Shown piece by piece: positions 15,994 through 23,387 of a stretch of 64,000 nt of DNA (its first letter is position 1; every line of letters begins with the position of its first letter). This DNA comes from Rhizobium sp. TH2 (lineage in GTDB: Bacteria > Pseudomonadota > Alphaproteobacteria > Rhizobiales > Rhizobiaceae), in contig NZ_CP062231.1 of the NCBI RefSeq assembly GCF_024707525.1, positions 2,356,001-2,420,000 of the forward strand. The letters are read 5' to 3'. Under the pieces are notes generated by a model that was given only the letters and a program-made list of their open reading frames with translations, was not told where the DNA came from and did no database searches. The position numbers and the translations under genes were made by a program.

Positions 15994-17688
15994 ATGTACG
16001 ATGCTGCTTTTTGGTTGCGAATACAACGGTCGGTCCTAGTCGGACAAAAGAGTATGCGGGAGGTGGCTCGGGAGGAAGGTATTTCCCGGAACACAGTCAG
16101 AAAAATTCTAAGGACCGGAAAGCCTCGGCCATATAAGAGGTGTTCCGTCGCGCATACGGTGATGGGTGACCACAATGAATATCTTATGAAGCTGCTCAGC
16201 CTACGTCGTGACGGTGAGCGTCAAAACGTGACTGCCATTTACCATCAGCTGAAAACCCTACGCGGATACGAAGGAAGCTACAGCTCCGTGAGGCGAGCTG
16301 TCCGTTCCATATGTTTGGACGAGACGATCTGGGGTGTTGCCCTTGACCATATCTTAGGCTTGAGGCGAGCGGACGCGATTGCCTTCTTGCGAGAGACAAC
16401 TAACATCCAAAGGCTCCGGGGCAGCGAGGCCTTTCCATCAGACGGGTTCAGGCGGCGTGCTGAGACGCCATTGATCCGGCTTCAGTACGGAAATGACGCG
16501 GGTCGGCGGGCAATTGGATGGTTGCTTGAGGTTCTGAGTTCTCGGAGCGGCGACGAGGAACCTAATGAGCAAATGCGTCAGTTGACCGACCTTGCTCAGA
16601 TCACACAACGAATGCGCACCGGCGACCTCCGCGACCGCAAGAAGGCGCTAGCCGTATTGGCAAAAGTGCAAGGTATACCTGGAGCCGTGACATGCAAATT
16701 CCTTGGCCTGAATAGGCATACTTATCTCGTGTACAACCGCGCCTATGGAGAGGGAGGTGCGGACAATCTGTTCACCAGACAGCGCCGACGCAGTCGAAAA
16801 AGTGAGGATCGAACACTTTGTGAAAATGTCTTTAGCGTGCTCCATGAGCCGCCATCTGCGTACGGGCTTAATAGAACGTCGTGGCGGATGGAGGACTTAG
16901 CGGAGGTCTTGTCAGTGAAAGGTACGCCCGCGTGTTTAGCCGTAATTAGAGAAATCACTAAAAAGGCCGGCTACAAATGGCGAAAGGCAAGAATTGTACT
17001 AACTTCGAGTGATCCAGAATACGCGGTCAAGCTAGCAAAACTTCAGCACATTTTACGCAATCTGAGGCCAGACGAGGCATTTTTTTCGGTTGACGAGTTT
17101 GGGCCATTCGCAGTGAAAACGAAGCCTGGCCGCGTTTTGGCGCCGCCGGGTAAGGCGCCATCCGTGGATCAATGGCAAAAGTCTCGGGGATGCCTGATTT
17201 TGACGGCGGCCCTTGAGTTATCGGAAAATCAGGTCGCACATTTCTACAGCTTGAAAAAGGACACCGACGAGATGATCAAGATGTTGCGCCTTCTCGCCGA
17301 CCAGTATCAGGGGTATTCTCGCATTTTTCTGTCTTGGGATGCTGCATCATGGCACATGTCGAAGAAGCTTTTGGGTACAGTTGAGGCGCATAACCGCGAT
17401 GCCAAATCAGGCCGATGTCCCATGGTCGAGCTAGTTCCACTTCCGGCGGGCGCGCAGTTCTTGAACGTGATAGAGTCGGTCTTCAGCGGAATGGCAAGGG
17501 CCATTATTCATAACAGCAGCTATGAGACCGCTGACGCCGCCGTGCGCGCGATTGACAGGTACTTTGCGGAAAGAAATGCGCATTTTCGCGCCAACCCCAA
17601 ACGAGCTGGCAACAAGATTTGGGGCTTAGAACGCGAGCCTCCCGTATTCTCTCCCTCGCACAATTGCAAAGACCCGGCGTACCGTTGA
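15994..17688 (+). CDS. IS630-family-like DDE transposase
   Basis: 564 residues; GGAGG five bases before ATG. The N-terminus (SMREVAREEGISRNTVRKILR) is an IstA-like HTH, and a long central region contains a second HTH (GAVTCKFLGLNRHTYLVYNR). The C-terminal DDE core shows FSVDEFGPF, IFLSWDAASWHMSK and FLNVIESVFSGMAR for the three acidic residues, as in IS630/Tc1 enzymes. It is longer than typical IS630 transposases (about 350) because of the N-terminal half. No terminal inverted repeats were identified, so element limits are unknown. An imperfect inverted repeat (GTTAG...CGGGT / ACCCGCTAAC) lies just upstream at 15942-15981. Confidence 0.85.
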   Translation: MYDAAFWLRIQRSVLVGQKSMREVAREEGISRNTVRKILRTGKPRPYKRCSVAHTVMGDHNEYLMKLLSLRRDGERQNVTAIYHQLKTLRGYEGSYSSVRRAVRSICLDETIWGVALDHILGLRRADAIAFLRETTNIQRLRGSEAFPSDGFRRRAETPLIRLQYGNDAGRRAIGWLLEVLSSRSGDEEPNEQMRQLTDLAQITQRMRTGDLRDRKKALAVLAKVQGIPGAVTCKFLGLNRHTYLVYNRAYGEGGADNLFTRQRRRSRKSEDRTLCENVFSVLHEPPSAYGLNRTSWRMEDLAEVLSVKGTPACLAVIREITKKAGYKWRKARIVLTSSDPEYAVKLAKLQHILRNLRPDEAFFSVDEFGPFAVKTKPGRVLAPPGKAPSVDQWQKSRGCLILTAALELSENQVAHFYSLKKDTDEMIKMLRLLADQYQGYSRIFLSWDAASWHMSKKLLGTVEAHNRDAKSGRCPMVELVPLPAGAQFLNVIESVFSGMARAIIHNSSYETADAAVRAIDRYFAERNAHFRANPKRAGNKIWGLEREPPVFSPSHNCKDPAYR

Positions 17689-17704
17689 AGGGGCATCTTG
17701 TCGA

Positions 17705-17721
17705 TTTTGCACCCGGGTTCA
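17705..17721 (-). repeat. Cassette box 2 (TTTTGCACCCGGGTTCA)
   Basis: Minus-orientation copy (TGAACCCGGGTGCAAAA), 17 bp after the IS630-like transposase stop. It pairs a TGAA arm with a TGCAAAA arm around CCCGGG. Confidence 0.6.
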
Positions 17722-17768
17722 CAAAAGCACAGCCGCGAGCGTCGCAGTCGCCACGTAAGTGGGCCCGG

Positions 17769-17844
17769 AGGGAGGGCAACCAACACGTTTTTATCTAATA
17801 AAATCAACGTTATTTTTCGCAATGTTGGAACCAATGTTGGAACC
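17769..17844 (+). repeat. Dispersed repeat, copy C (exact tandem ATGTTGGAACC)
   Basis: Third copy of the 75-bp sequence and the most regular one: the right end is an exact tandem of AATGTTGGAACC. Read on the minus strand all three copies give a short peptide-like pattern (GSNIGSNIA, GSNTSSNIV, GFNIAFNIA) near stops, so they could be 3' ends of lost genes. Confidence 0.55.
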
Positions 17845-17865
17845 AAACGCAGGTCACAGCGCGCC

Positions 17866-17884
17866 TTTTGAACCCGGTTGCAAA
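17866..17884 (+). repeat. Cassette box 3 (TTTTGAACCCGGTTGCAAA)
   Basis: Copy with a TTTTGAACC left arm and GGTTGCAAA right arm. It begins the module carrying the HNH gene and its membrane partners. Confidence 0.6.
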
Positions 17885-18186
17885 TCGGACCCCAGTCCGG
17901 GTGGATGATCGCATCAGCCTTCCTCATGCGCATGTGGGAGAGGCTCCCATTATTGATCAGCGCTACGAGCAACAATAAGCAGAGAAAAGGCCTACAAAAC
18001 CCCTTACGGCTCTCTCTGTCTTCTGTTGGCGTGTCCTTGCGGTTGAAATCAAAGCCGCGCATACTTCGGGCTTTCGGGGTGTCATTAGCTATCGGATGGG
18101 ACCGGCCCCTGATCAGGTGCAACTGAGCGCTGATCGTGGATTGGGCTGGTTTAAGCCGAAATGCAAGCAGCTTGGGGGAAGGCTAC

Positions 18187-18453
18187 ATGGCATTTGAACT
18201 TCGCAAAAATGAGGGAACTACTCCTCTCCGAATTCGCGCAATGTGGGGAACAGTTGAAGACCTTGAGAGCGCCGTTCGCCGCTACGAGAACGAGTTGGGC
18301 TTTGCCTCGCACGTCGGTGTCCTTCGCGATATTATCCACAATCGGACCCACGGCGTGGCGATCAAACTCCAATTGGAAACCCGCATCATTGCGTATGCCG
18401 CATTGGCGCTGGCGGCAATCCAGACCTACTTCACCATCTGGCCCAGAATTTAG
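18187..18453 (+). CDS. Small protein with one C-terminal membrane segment
   Basis: 88 residues; start chosen for GGGGAAGG nine bases before ATG. The N-terminal two thirds are soluble and charged (LRIRAMWGTVEDLESAVRRYENELGF), and one hydrophobic helix lies near the C-terminus (IIAYAALALAAIQTYFTIW), so a tail-anchored protein is likely. No family recognised. It is 11 bp upstream of the next membrane-anchored gene and they probably form an operon with the HNH gene. Confidence 0.6.
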   Translation: MAFELRKNEGTTPLRIRAMWGTVEDLESAVRRYENELGFASHVGVLRDIIHNRTHGVAIKLQLETRIIAYAALALAAIQTYFTIWPRI

Positions 18454-18464
18454 GAGCGACCGTA

Positions 18465-19148
18465 ATGAAGACGAACGCTACTTTCTGGACGAGGTCGCGG
18501 ATTGTCGCTGCCGTCGTTGTTTCCGTTATTGGCATTATGATTTGGCGGCAGAGTGAAGTCAGTAAGCAACGAGCACAAGAGCAGACCCGACAGGATCAAA
18601 TCGCGCTCGATCGTTTTGACCAGATTACGACCGCGAGTGAAGCTTCGGTCCGAGAATTCGAGACAATCACCAATTACTACAACAGCTCGTCCTTTTCTCG
18701 GATTTACAATGATCGAAAGATGGAGCCGATAATCATCAGGCTAGACCGCTATCTCAAAGGCCCGTTTCAGATTTCGAAGCCCATACCGGGCGGTATCCTT
18801 GAAAAGGTTCTGGATAACGATTGTCGGAGTTATTCTTCTGCGTACGAGACTTTGAAGGGTGCGGACCGCGAAGAGAAGCTCGGCAGATATCGCGATCAAT
18901 ACGGCTACCTATATCGCGCATTCGGAAAGCACATGGGCTCCGTTGCCGCCCATGAGGAACGGTGCACCGGATATGTCAAGGCTGCGGAGAACCGATATGC
19001 CGAGAGCCAGAAATCGACCGGCGAAAAACTGGGTGAGCTTTACGGAAAGGTGAGCAACGAAGCGTCGAGCGCCTTAGATGACGCCACCAAGCCGCTTTCA
19101 GATTTCTATGCCGATTTCCAGATAGGCATGGATAGCGCCGAACCCTAG
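18465..19148 (+). CDS. Membrane-anchored hypothetical protein
   Basis: 227 residues; AGGAG precedes the ATG. One N-terminal membrane helix (VAAVVVSVIGIMIWRQ, about residues 14-29) is followed by a long mainly helical soluble part with likely coiled coil (SEVSKQRAQEQTRQDQIALD) and a C-terminal helical region. Topology suggests an inner-membrane anchor; the side on which the bulk lies is not certain. No family recognised. Position between the small tail-anchored protein and the HNH gene suggests a shared system, possibly phage defence. Confidence 0.6.
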   Translation: MKTNATFWTRSRIVAAVVVSVIGIMIWRQSEVSKQRAQEQTRQDQIALDRFDQITTASEASVREFETITNYYNSSSFSRIYNDRKMEPIIIRLDRYLKGPFQISKPIPGGILEKVLDNDCRSYSSAYETLKGADREEKLGRYRDQYGYLYRAFGKHMGSVAAHEERCTGYVKAAENRYAESQKSTGEKLGELYGKVSNEASSALDDATKPLSDFYADFQIGMDSAEP

Positions 19149-19223
19149 AGCAACGCTAAGGTGCTGTTCGTAGGTAAGTGCGCCGTCAGGACAAACGATG
19201 AAGCAAGGTAGGGTTAAGGGCGC

Positions 19224-20360
19224 ATGAGTGGAGAGAGAAAGCAGCCTTCAACTGAAGTTAGACAGGCGATCTGGGAAGCTTGGGATAAGAAGTCGGCCTA
19301 TACGGGCGAGCCGGTGGCGTGGCCAAATTTGCATGTCGACCACGTCATTCCTGTCAAGAAGCCAAAACTGCTGGCGGACCTTCAAAGCAAGAGGCTAGCC
19401 CCAGCTGACTTCGATATTAATGGCTTCGAAAACCTGCTTCCCTCCGCCAATTTCCAAAACCAAGGAAAATCCGCTAAGCAGATGGAGGAGAATGCCTTGG
19501 TCTATTATCTTGAGCTGGCCCGGCAGAAAAAGCCAGAAATCCAGAGGCGTCTTGCAGCGCGATACAGGTCGAACGCTGAGCTTAAAGCCTACCTCGATCT
19601 GAAGGCCGCATCCGAGAAGAATGACGTTTCGCTTGAGGAAATGCTTACCGTTTTCGCTCATCGAGCCGAGGGCGCCGTCACCCTTCGTATCACTCCAGCA
19701 ATCGAAGGGGCAAATCTCGCTACCGCCAATTCATCTGTGGCCGCCACACTGATGGACAGGCCCTTTGCCTTGGGTGGAGGAACGGTGACCGAGGTCATCG
19801 TGCATTCATCGAACGGCCATTCGCTAACTTGCACTACGAGCAACGAATTCATTCGGGCTCAACAACTCGGCTACTTCGCCTTAACCCAGACGGATATCAA
19901 GATTGCCAGCATGGCCAGTGAGACAACTGAGGCGTTGCGGGCCATCCGAGACTCCACGTTCGCTGATGAGTCCGAGTTGCGTGAGCCGATCGTGAAGCTA
20001 AGACATTTGGACCGTTGGGCGGCAGAATGGGTGGCCGGCGGCCTCGTTGATCATGATGACTTGGAAAAAATCGCTGGACTTAAGACTATCTCGGATGTGG
20101 TCGACGCAGGCCTCTGTAAGGTCGAAAGTCTCGAAGATCACGAGGTCAGTTTCATTGTTCACCACGGTCTCGATGTGACGCTTCGGGAGTTGATGAGAGC
20201 CGATCTCGACGGAGACCGGTGGGAAGAAATATTGATATTCAATTATATGTCGGCCGCTCGAAACGGAGGGACCCTCGGCGGAGGACAGGCGTTTATGGCA
20301 AAGATTGCAGAGGACGGGCTGCTGCATATGCAAGCTTATCCGCCAGAAAAGACGGAGTGA
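19224..20360 (+). CDS. HNH endonuclease domain protein
   Basis: 378 residues; AAGGGCGC precedes ATG. The HNH core lies at about residues 25-85: YTGEPVAWPNLHVDHVIPVK gives the His-Asp-His pair, and NGFENLLPSANFQNQGKSA gives the Asn and the conserved FENLxP pattern. The usual zinc Cys pairs are missing. The remaining 290 residues carry no recognised domain, but contain a repeated alpha/beta character (TVTEVIVHSSNGHSLTC). It is likely a metal-dependent DNase. It follows two membrane-anchored genes and faces a third membrane protein, so a membrane-associated defence nuclease is plausible but unproven. Confidence 0.75.
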   Translation: MSGERKQPSTEVRQAIWEAWDKKSAYTGEPVAWPNLHVDHVIPVKKPKLLADLQSKRLAPADFDINGFENLLPSANFQNQGKSAKQMEENALVYYLELARQKKPEIQRRLAARYRSNAELKAYLDLKAASEKNDVSLEEMLTVFAHRAEGAVTLRITPAIEGANLATANSSVAATLMDRPFALGGGTVTEVIVHSSNGHSLTCTTSNEFIRAQQLGYFALTQTDIKIASMASETTEALRAIRDSTFADESELREPIVKLRHLDRWAAEWVAGGLVDHDDLEKIAGLKTISDVVDAGLCKVESLEDHEVSFIVHHGLDVTLRELMRADLDGDRWEEILIFNYMSAARNGGTLGGGQAFMAKIAEDGLLHMQAYPPEKTE

Positions 20361-20413
20361 CCAGTGTTGGTGGAAATAATTTGCTGGTCGGTCGGCGCGA
20401 ACAGCCTGGGCGA

Positions 20414-21361
20414 TCAGGGACCAAACCATCCGATGACAGTAGATTTTCCCATGTCATAGATCGCGTTCAACACAACAGTCGAAAGCACCAAGCCGGCAAC
20501 GGTACGATGTAAGTACGCACGCCAGCGGCTCGTCTTGTAGAATTCCATCGGTGGGAATAGCCAGCGCACGTACTGGAACACGAAACGTATGAACAGTAAC
20601 GATAAAAGTAGCGCGTATATTCCTATGATGACGTTAATGAAAGTTGTCTGCGTACGAAGCCAGTCACCGAAAAATCCCGAATTCTGGTGGTAGAGCCAGA
20701 TCAATGTCGGTAGAAAGACCAAGTAAACGAGATAGTCGTAGGTGCCAGAGCCGTGTATTGCTGGTCTGTACGACTTCTTCCTTCTAAGAAAGTCTTGGAT
20801 ACGAGCTTCCGTCGAGATGACCCAATCTTCATCGCGCCCATAGATATTTATCACGCTACGGTTCGCGGTGGCGTTTGACGGCACGGTCTGCCAATCGATC
20901 TTCAATGATGGCTTCTCAAAGCTTAAAAATGCGTCCACAACATTTAAGGGGCGCGTGTTTATCGCGCGCTGTGCGTACGTGGCGTTCGAAACAAAGAACC
21001 CCTTCAGATCGTCGGGAAACTCCAGGTCTCTTGTATTAGGCATGCCTCGCCCCTGCGTGATATCGTCTGACGCCGCAGTGTACTCGTATTCGATTGCGAC
21101 GAATTCTTCCACCCGCGCTCTTGCCAATTCTGGAGTATCAAAAGAGGCAATGTCGAGGGCGTTGTACTCGATGACTCGGGCCCTATCATTGGCTTTCGAC
21201 AGAATTTGAGTGAACTCATAGAGGTCGTCGGCGGATAAAACCACATTGTGAGGAAAGATGTTGCGGCGATACTGTGCGACACGCTGGGGAGGGGTTAGCG
21301 CCTCTTGAACTGGCGGATCAATTGCTGCAAGCGTAGGAACAAGTTCTTTCGATTTCGCCAC
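20414..21361 (-). CDS. Hypothetical membrane protein, three C-terminal helices
   Basis: About 315 residues. A GTG start with GGAG nine bases upstream is preferred; an ATG six codons earlier lacks a site. The first 205 residues are soluble with no recognised domain. Three hydrophobic segments follow (YLVYLVFLPTLIWLYH, FINVIIGIYALLLSLLFIRFV, TVAGLVLSTVVLNAIYDM). It is convergent with the HNH gene (about 50 bp apart). The pattern of a soluble domain fused to membrane helices beside a nuclease recalls two-part effector systems, but I find no specific family. Confidence 0.6.
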   Translation of the reverse strand: MAKSKELVPTLAAIDPPVQEALTPPQRVAQYRRNIFPHNVVLSADDLYEFTQILSKANDRARVIEYNALDIASFDTPELARARVEEFVAIEYEYTAASDDITQGRGMPNTRDLEFPDDLKGFFVSNATYAQRAINTRPLNVVDAFLSFEKPSLKIDWQTVPSNATANRSVINIYGRDEDWVISTEARIQDFLRRKKSYRPAIHGSGTYDYLVYLVFLPTLIWLYHQNSGFFGDWLRTQTTFINVIIGIYALLLSLLFIRFVFQYVRWLFPPMEFYKTSRWRAYLHRTVAGLVLSTVVLNAIYDMGKSTVIGWFGP

Positions 21362-21848
21362 GTTAAATCTCCGCCACAAATGCTGTGAGAGTAGTCAGAT
21401 TGGGCGCACCTAGCTAGGGCAGTTGAGCTGAGCAGCGGAAAAATCGAGTCAGGGGCAAATTAGCGGCATGAGCCCGTCGCTTTTTTTGAAACCGGGTGCA
21501 AAATTTCGTATCTCTTTGTCGCTACAATCCCGCTCCGTGTACTTGCGCCATCCCCTCGTTCCCCGTTTCAAGCAAAGTCCTTAGTGAACGGCCTTGCACT
21601 TGCGGTTCAGTCATCGGAAGTTCCATTGCAGGGCTTAGCATTGATCCATAGCCAAAGCGCTCGGCTTGACGGAGTAGAGTGGCCACTGAAGCTATAACAC
21701 CGATCCGGCGCAGCGTAACGATAGTGCTTTTCCGTCAGGTGCGCTTGAATGGAAAATTGGTAGCGCGCTGCCCGCAAAGATTGCGCCATTGATTTACGGA
21801 TTTTCAACCTCGGGCCTTCAAAACTCTCAAGACATTGAGGGCAAGAGT
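21362..21848. other. Non-coding gap with cassette box 4
   Basis: Nearly 490 bp between divergent genes. It holds cassette box 4 and otherwise nothing I can name; short minus-strand open frames here have no start signals. Confidence 0.4.
21488..21507 (+). repeat. Cassette box 4 (GAAACCGGGTGCAAAATTTC)
   Basis: Consensus form of the island box: GAAA and TTTC at the ends, CCGGG near the centre, preceded by seven T. It separates the HNH module from the MrcB_N-HNH gene. Confidence 0.65.
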
Positions 21849-22838
21849 ATGAATTTAAGAGACGTTCTTCACGCGATCAGTACCACATACCACTCCATCG
21901 CCATCAGAGATATAGCAGCCACTAAATCTCGACCGAAGGAGCCGGGAAACTACGTTGGGCATCAACTGGCATCGCTCATCCGCAACGAAGCAGCAGAAGT
22001 ACTCTATGACTGTGTCGCCTTAGGCCAGTCGAATTTCACGACAACAAAGGGCAGTCCTGGCCAAGATGATTGGGCATATGTTCCGTGGCTTGCGGTCTAT
22101 GATCCCTTAGCATCCGCCGGTGCAATGCACGGATATTACGTCGTGTATCTGTTCGATGCACCGCGCAAAGCGGTGCACCTGAGCCTCAATCAAGGCACGT
22201 ATTCGGTGCAACAAGAATTCAAGTTCAGGGCGACCGAAGTGCTCTTGGATCGAGCGGCACTAATGCGACGCAAGATTTCCGATGTTTCTACCGGGTTTGA
22301 TACGACTCGAATAACCTTCGGGCACAACAGCTCTCTCGCAACAAACTACGCGGCCGGGCATATTGTGGGACGAACCTATGAAGGGGAAAACCTTCCCGGC
22401 CTCGGTGAAATCGAGGCGGATCTTCAGCATTTGATGAAGGTGTATCGAACTCTTATTTTTCGAGGGGGGCTCGACTTCGAAGACCAAAAACCGGACCCGG
22501 CGGGTTCAAAAAAAACCCTTACCGAGGTTCGTGCCTATCGCCTACATAAGCGAATTGAACGAAATCCAAAAGCATCAAAGGAGGCGAAGAAAGTACACGG
22601 CTACGTTTGCAAATGTTGCGAATTCGATTTTGCTGAAGAATATGGCGATCGGGGCAAACACTATATCGAAGCTCACCATATCAAACCACTTTCTTCTCTG
22701 ATTGAAGGGGCTCCCGTTGAATATGACATCAAGAACGACTTCACCGTTCTATGTTCAAATTGTCATAGAATGGTTCATCGTCATAACGACTTGATTGATG
22801 TGGTCACCTTGAAGAAGAAGATGAAACGACGGGTGTGA
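21849..22838 (+). CDS. MrcB_N (DUF3578)-like plus HNH endonuclease fusion
   Basis: 329 residues; GAGGG eight bases before ATG. The first 180 residues match the pattern of the MrcB N-terminal/DUF3578 domain (AYVPWLAVYDP, GYYVVYLFDAPRKAVHLSLNQGT, then a helical end), a module known from modification-dependent restriction proteins. The C-terminal HNH (about 255-325) is intact with zinc Cys pairs: CKCCEFDF, HYIEAHHIKPLS and DFTVLCSNCHRMVHR. This points to a restriction enzyme recognising modified or particular DNA, acting alone as no methylase is adjacent. It stands between two cassette boxes as a single-gene module. Confidence 0.8.
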   Translation: MNLRDVLHAISTTYHSIAIRDIAATKSRPKEPGNYVGHQLASLIRNEAAEVLYDCVALGQSNFTTTKGSPGQDDWAYVPWLAVYDPLASAGAMHGYYVVYLFDAPRKAVHLSLNQGTYSVQQEFKFRATEVLLDRAALMRRKISDVSTGFDTTRITFGHNSSLATNYAAGHIVGRTYEGENLPGLGEIEADLQHLMKVYRTLIFRGGLDFEDQKPDPAGSKKTLTEVRAYRLHKRIERNPKASKEAKKVHGYVCKCCEFDFAEEYGDRGKHYIEAHHIKPLSSLIEGAPVEYDIKNDFTVLCSNCHRMVHRHNDLIDVVTLKKKMKRRV

Positions 22839-23387
22839 ACGTCCCTCGACGCAAGAGCGGGCTCATCGCCAGATCGGAGCGCCGCTCGGCAGAGCGGAAG
22901 CGATGTATCCGAGGAGCATTTGGCGCCGAGCGAGCGTTCACGCCGCAATGATTTCCGGAGACGCTTGCCCACCCGCCTCTTTTTGAAACCGGGTGCAAAA
23001 ATTTCAGACCTGCCGTCGATGTGCGTATGACGGCTACTCGCAGCCCACACCATCGCTATCAGCGTCTAAGCGATAGCCCGCTACGTGTAATCATCGCCTC
23101 ACAGCCCCAAATCCCGGTTCAAACAATGCCCGCTTTTGACCCGATCCGATGTAGCTGACCCCGTTGCTGATATCGAGCTAATCGATCGAAATGCGGCGCA
23201 CTCAGCTTCCTCCGATCAATCTCAAACTGGGTTGCCGACATCCTGCACCCCGCAGGCATCGAACGTCGAGCATACGGATGAAGTTAGCCTAGCTAGGCAC
23301 AAACCGTGGCCCGCGCTTGCAGAGGCAATATCGGCAATGTATGGTTGCCGATCGGGTCTCTCAACCAAATAGGATCTAGACAACGCG
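22839..23387. other. Non-coding gap with cassette box 5
   Basis: About 550 bp. It contains cassette box 5, an inverted GTGAACG/CGTTCAC pair spanning about 22838-22952, and a weaker partial box (CCCGGTTCAAAC) near 23115. No gene is supported. Confidence 0.4.
22985..23005 (+). repeat. Cassette box 5
   Basis: GAAACCGGGTGCAAAAATTTC-type copy, one A longer than box 4, also preceded by a T run. It separates the MrcB_N-HNH gene from the PD-(D/E)XK module. Confidence 0.65.

Larger units (their letters stand above)
17689..18186. other. Non-coding gap with cassette boxes 2 and 3 and repeat C
   Basis: About 500 bp without a supported gene. It contains cassette box 2 (17705-17721), dispersed repeat C (17769-17844) and cassette box 3 (17866-17884). 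A minus-strand open frame crosses this stretch but translates the repeat itself and has no start signal. Confidence 0.5.

Noticed and set aside
17520-18122. 200-codon minus-strand frame across the end of the IS630-like gene and repeat C
   Set aside because: It overlaps a real transposase, translates the tandem repeat as LVPTLVPTL and has no start signal.
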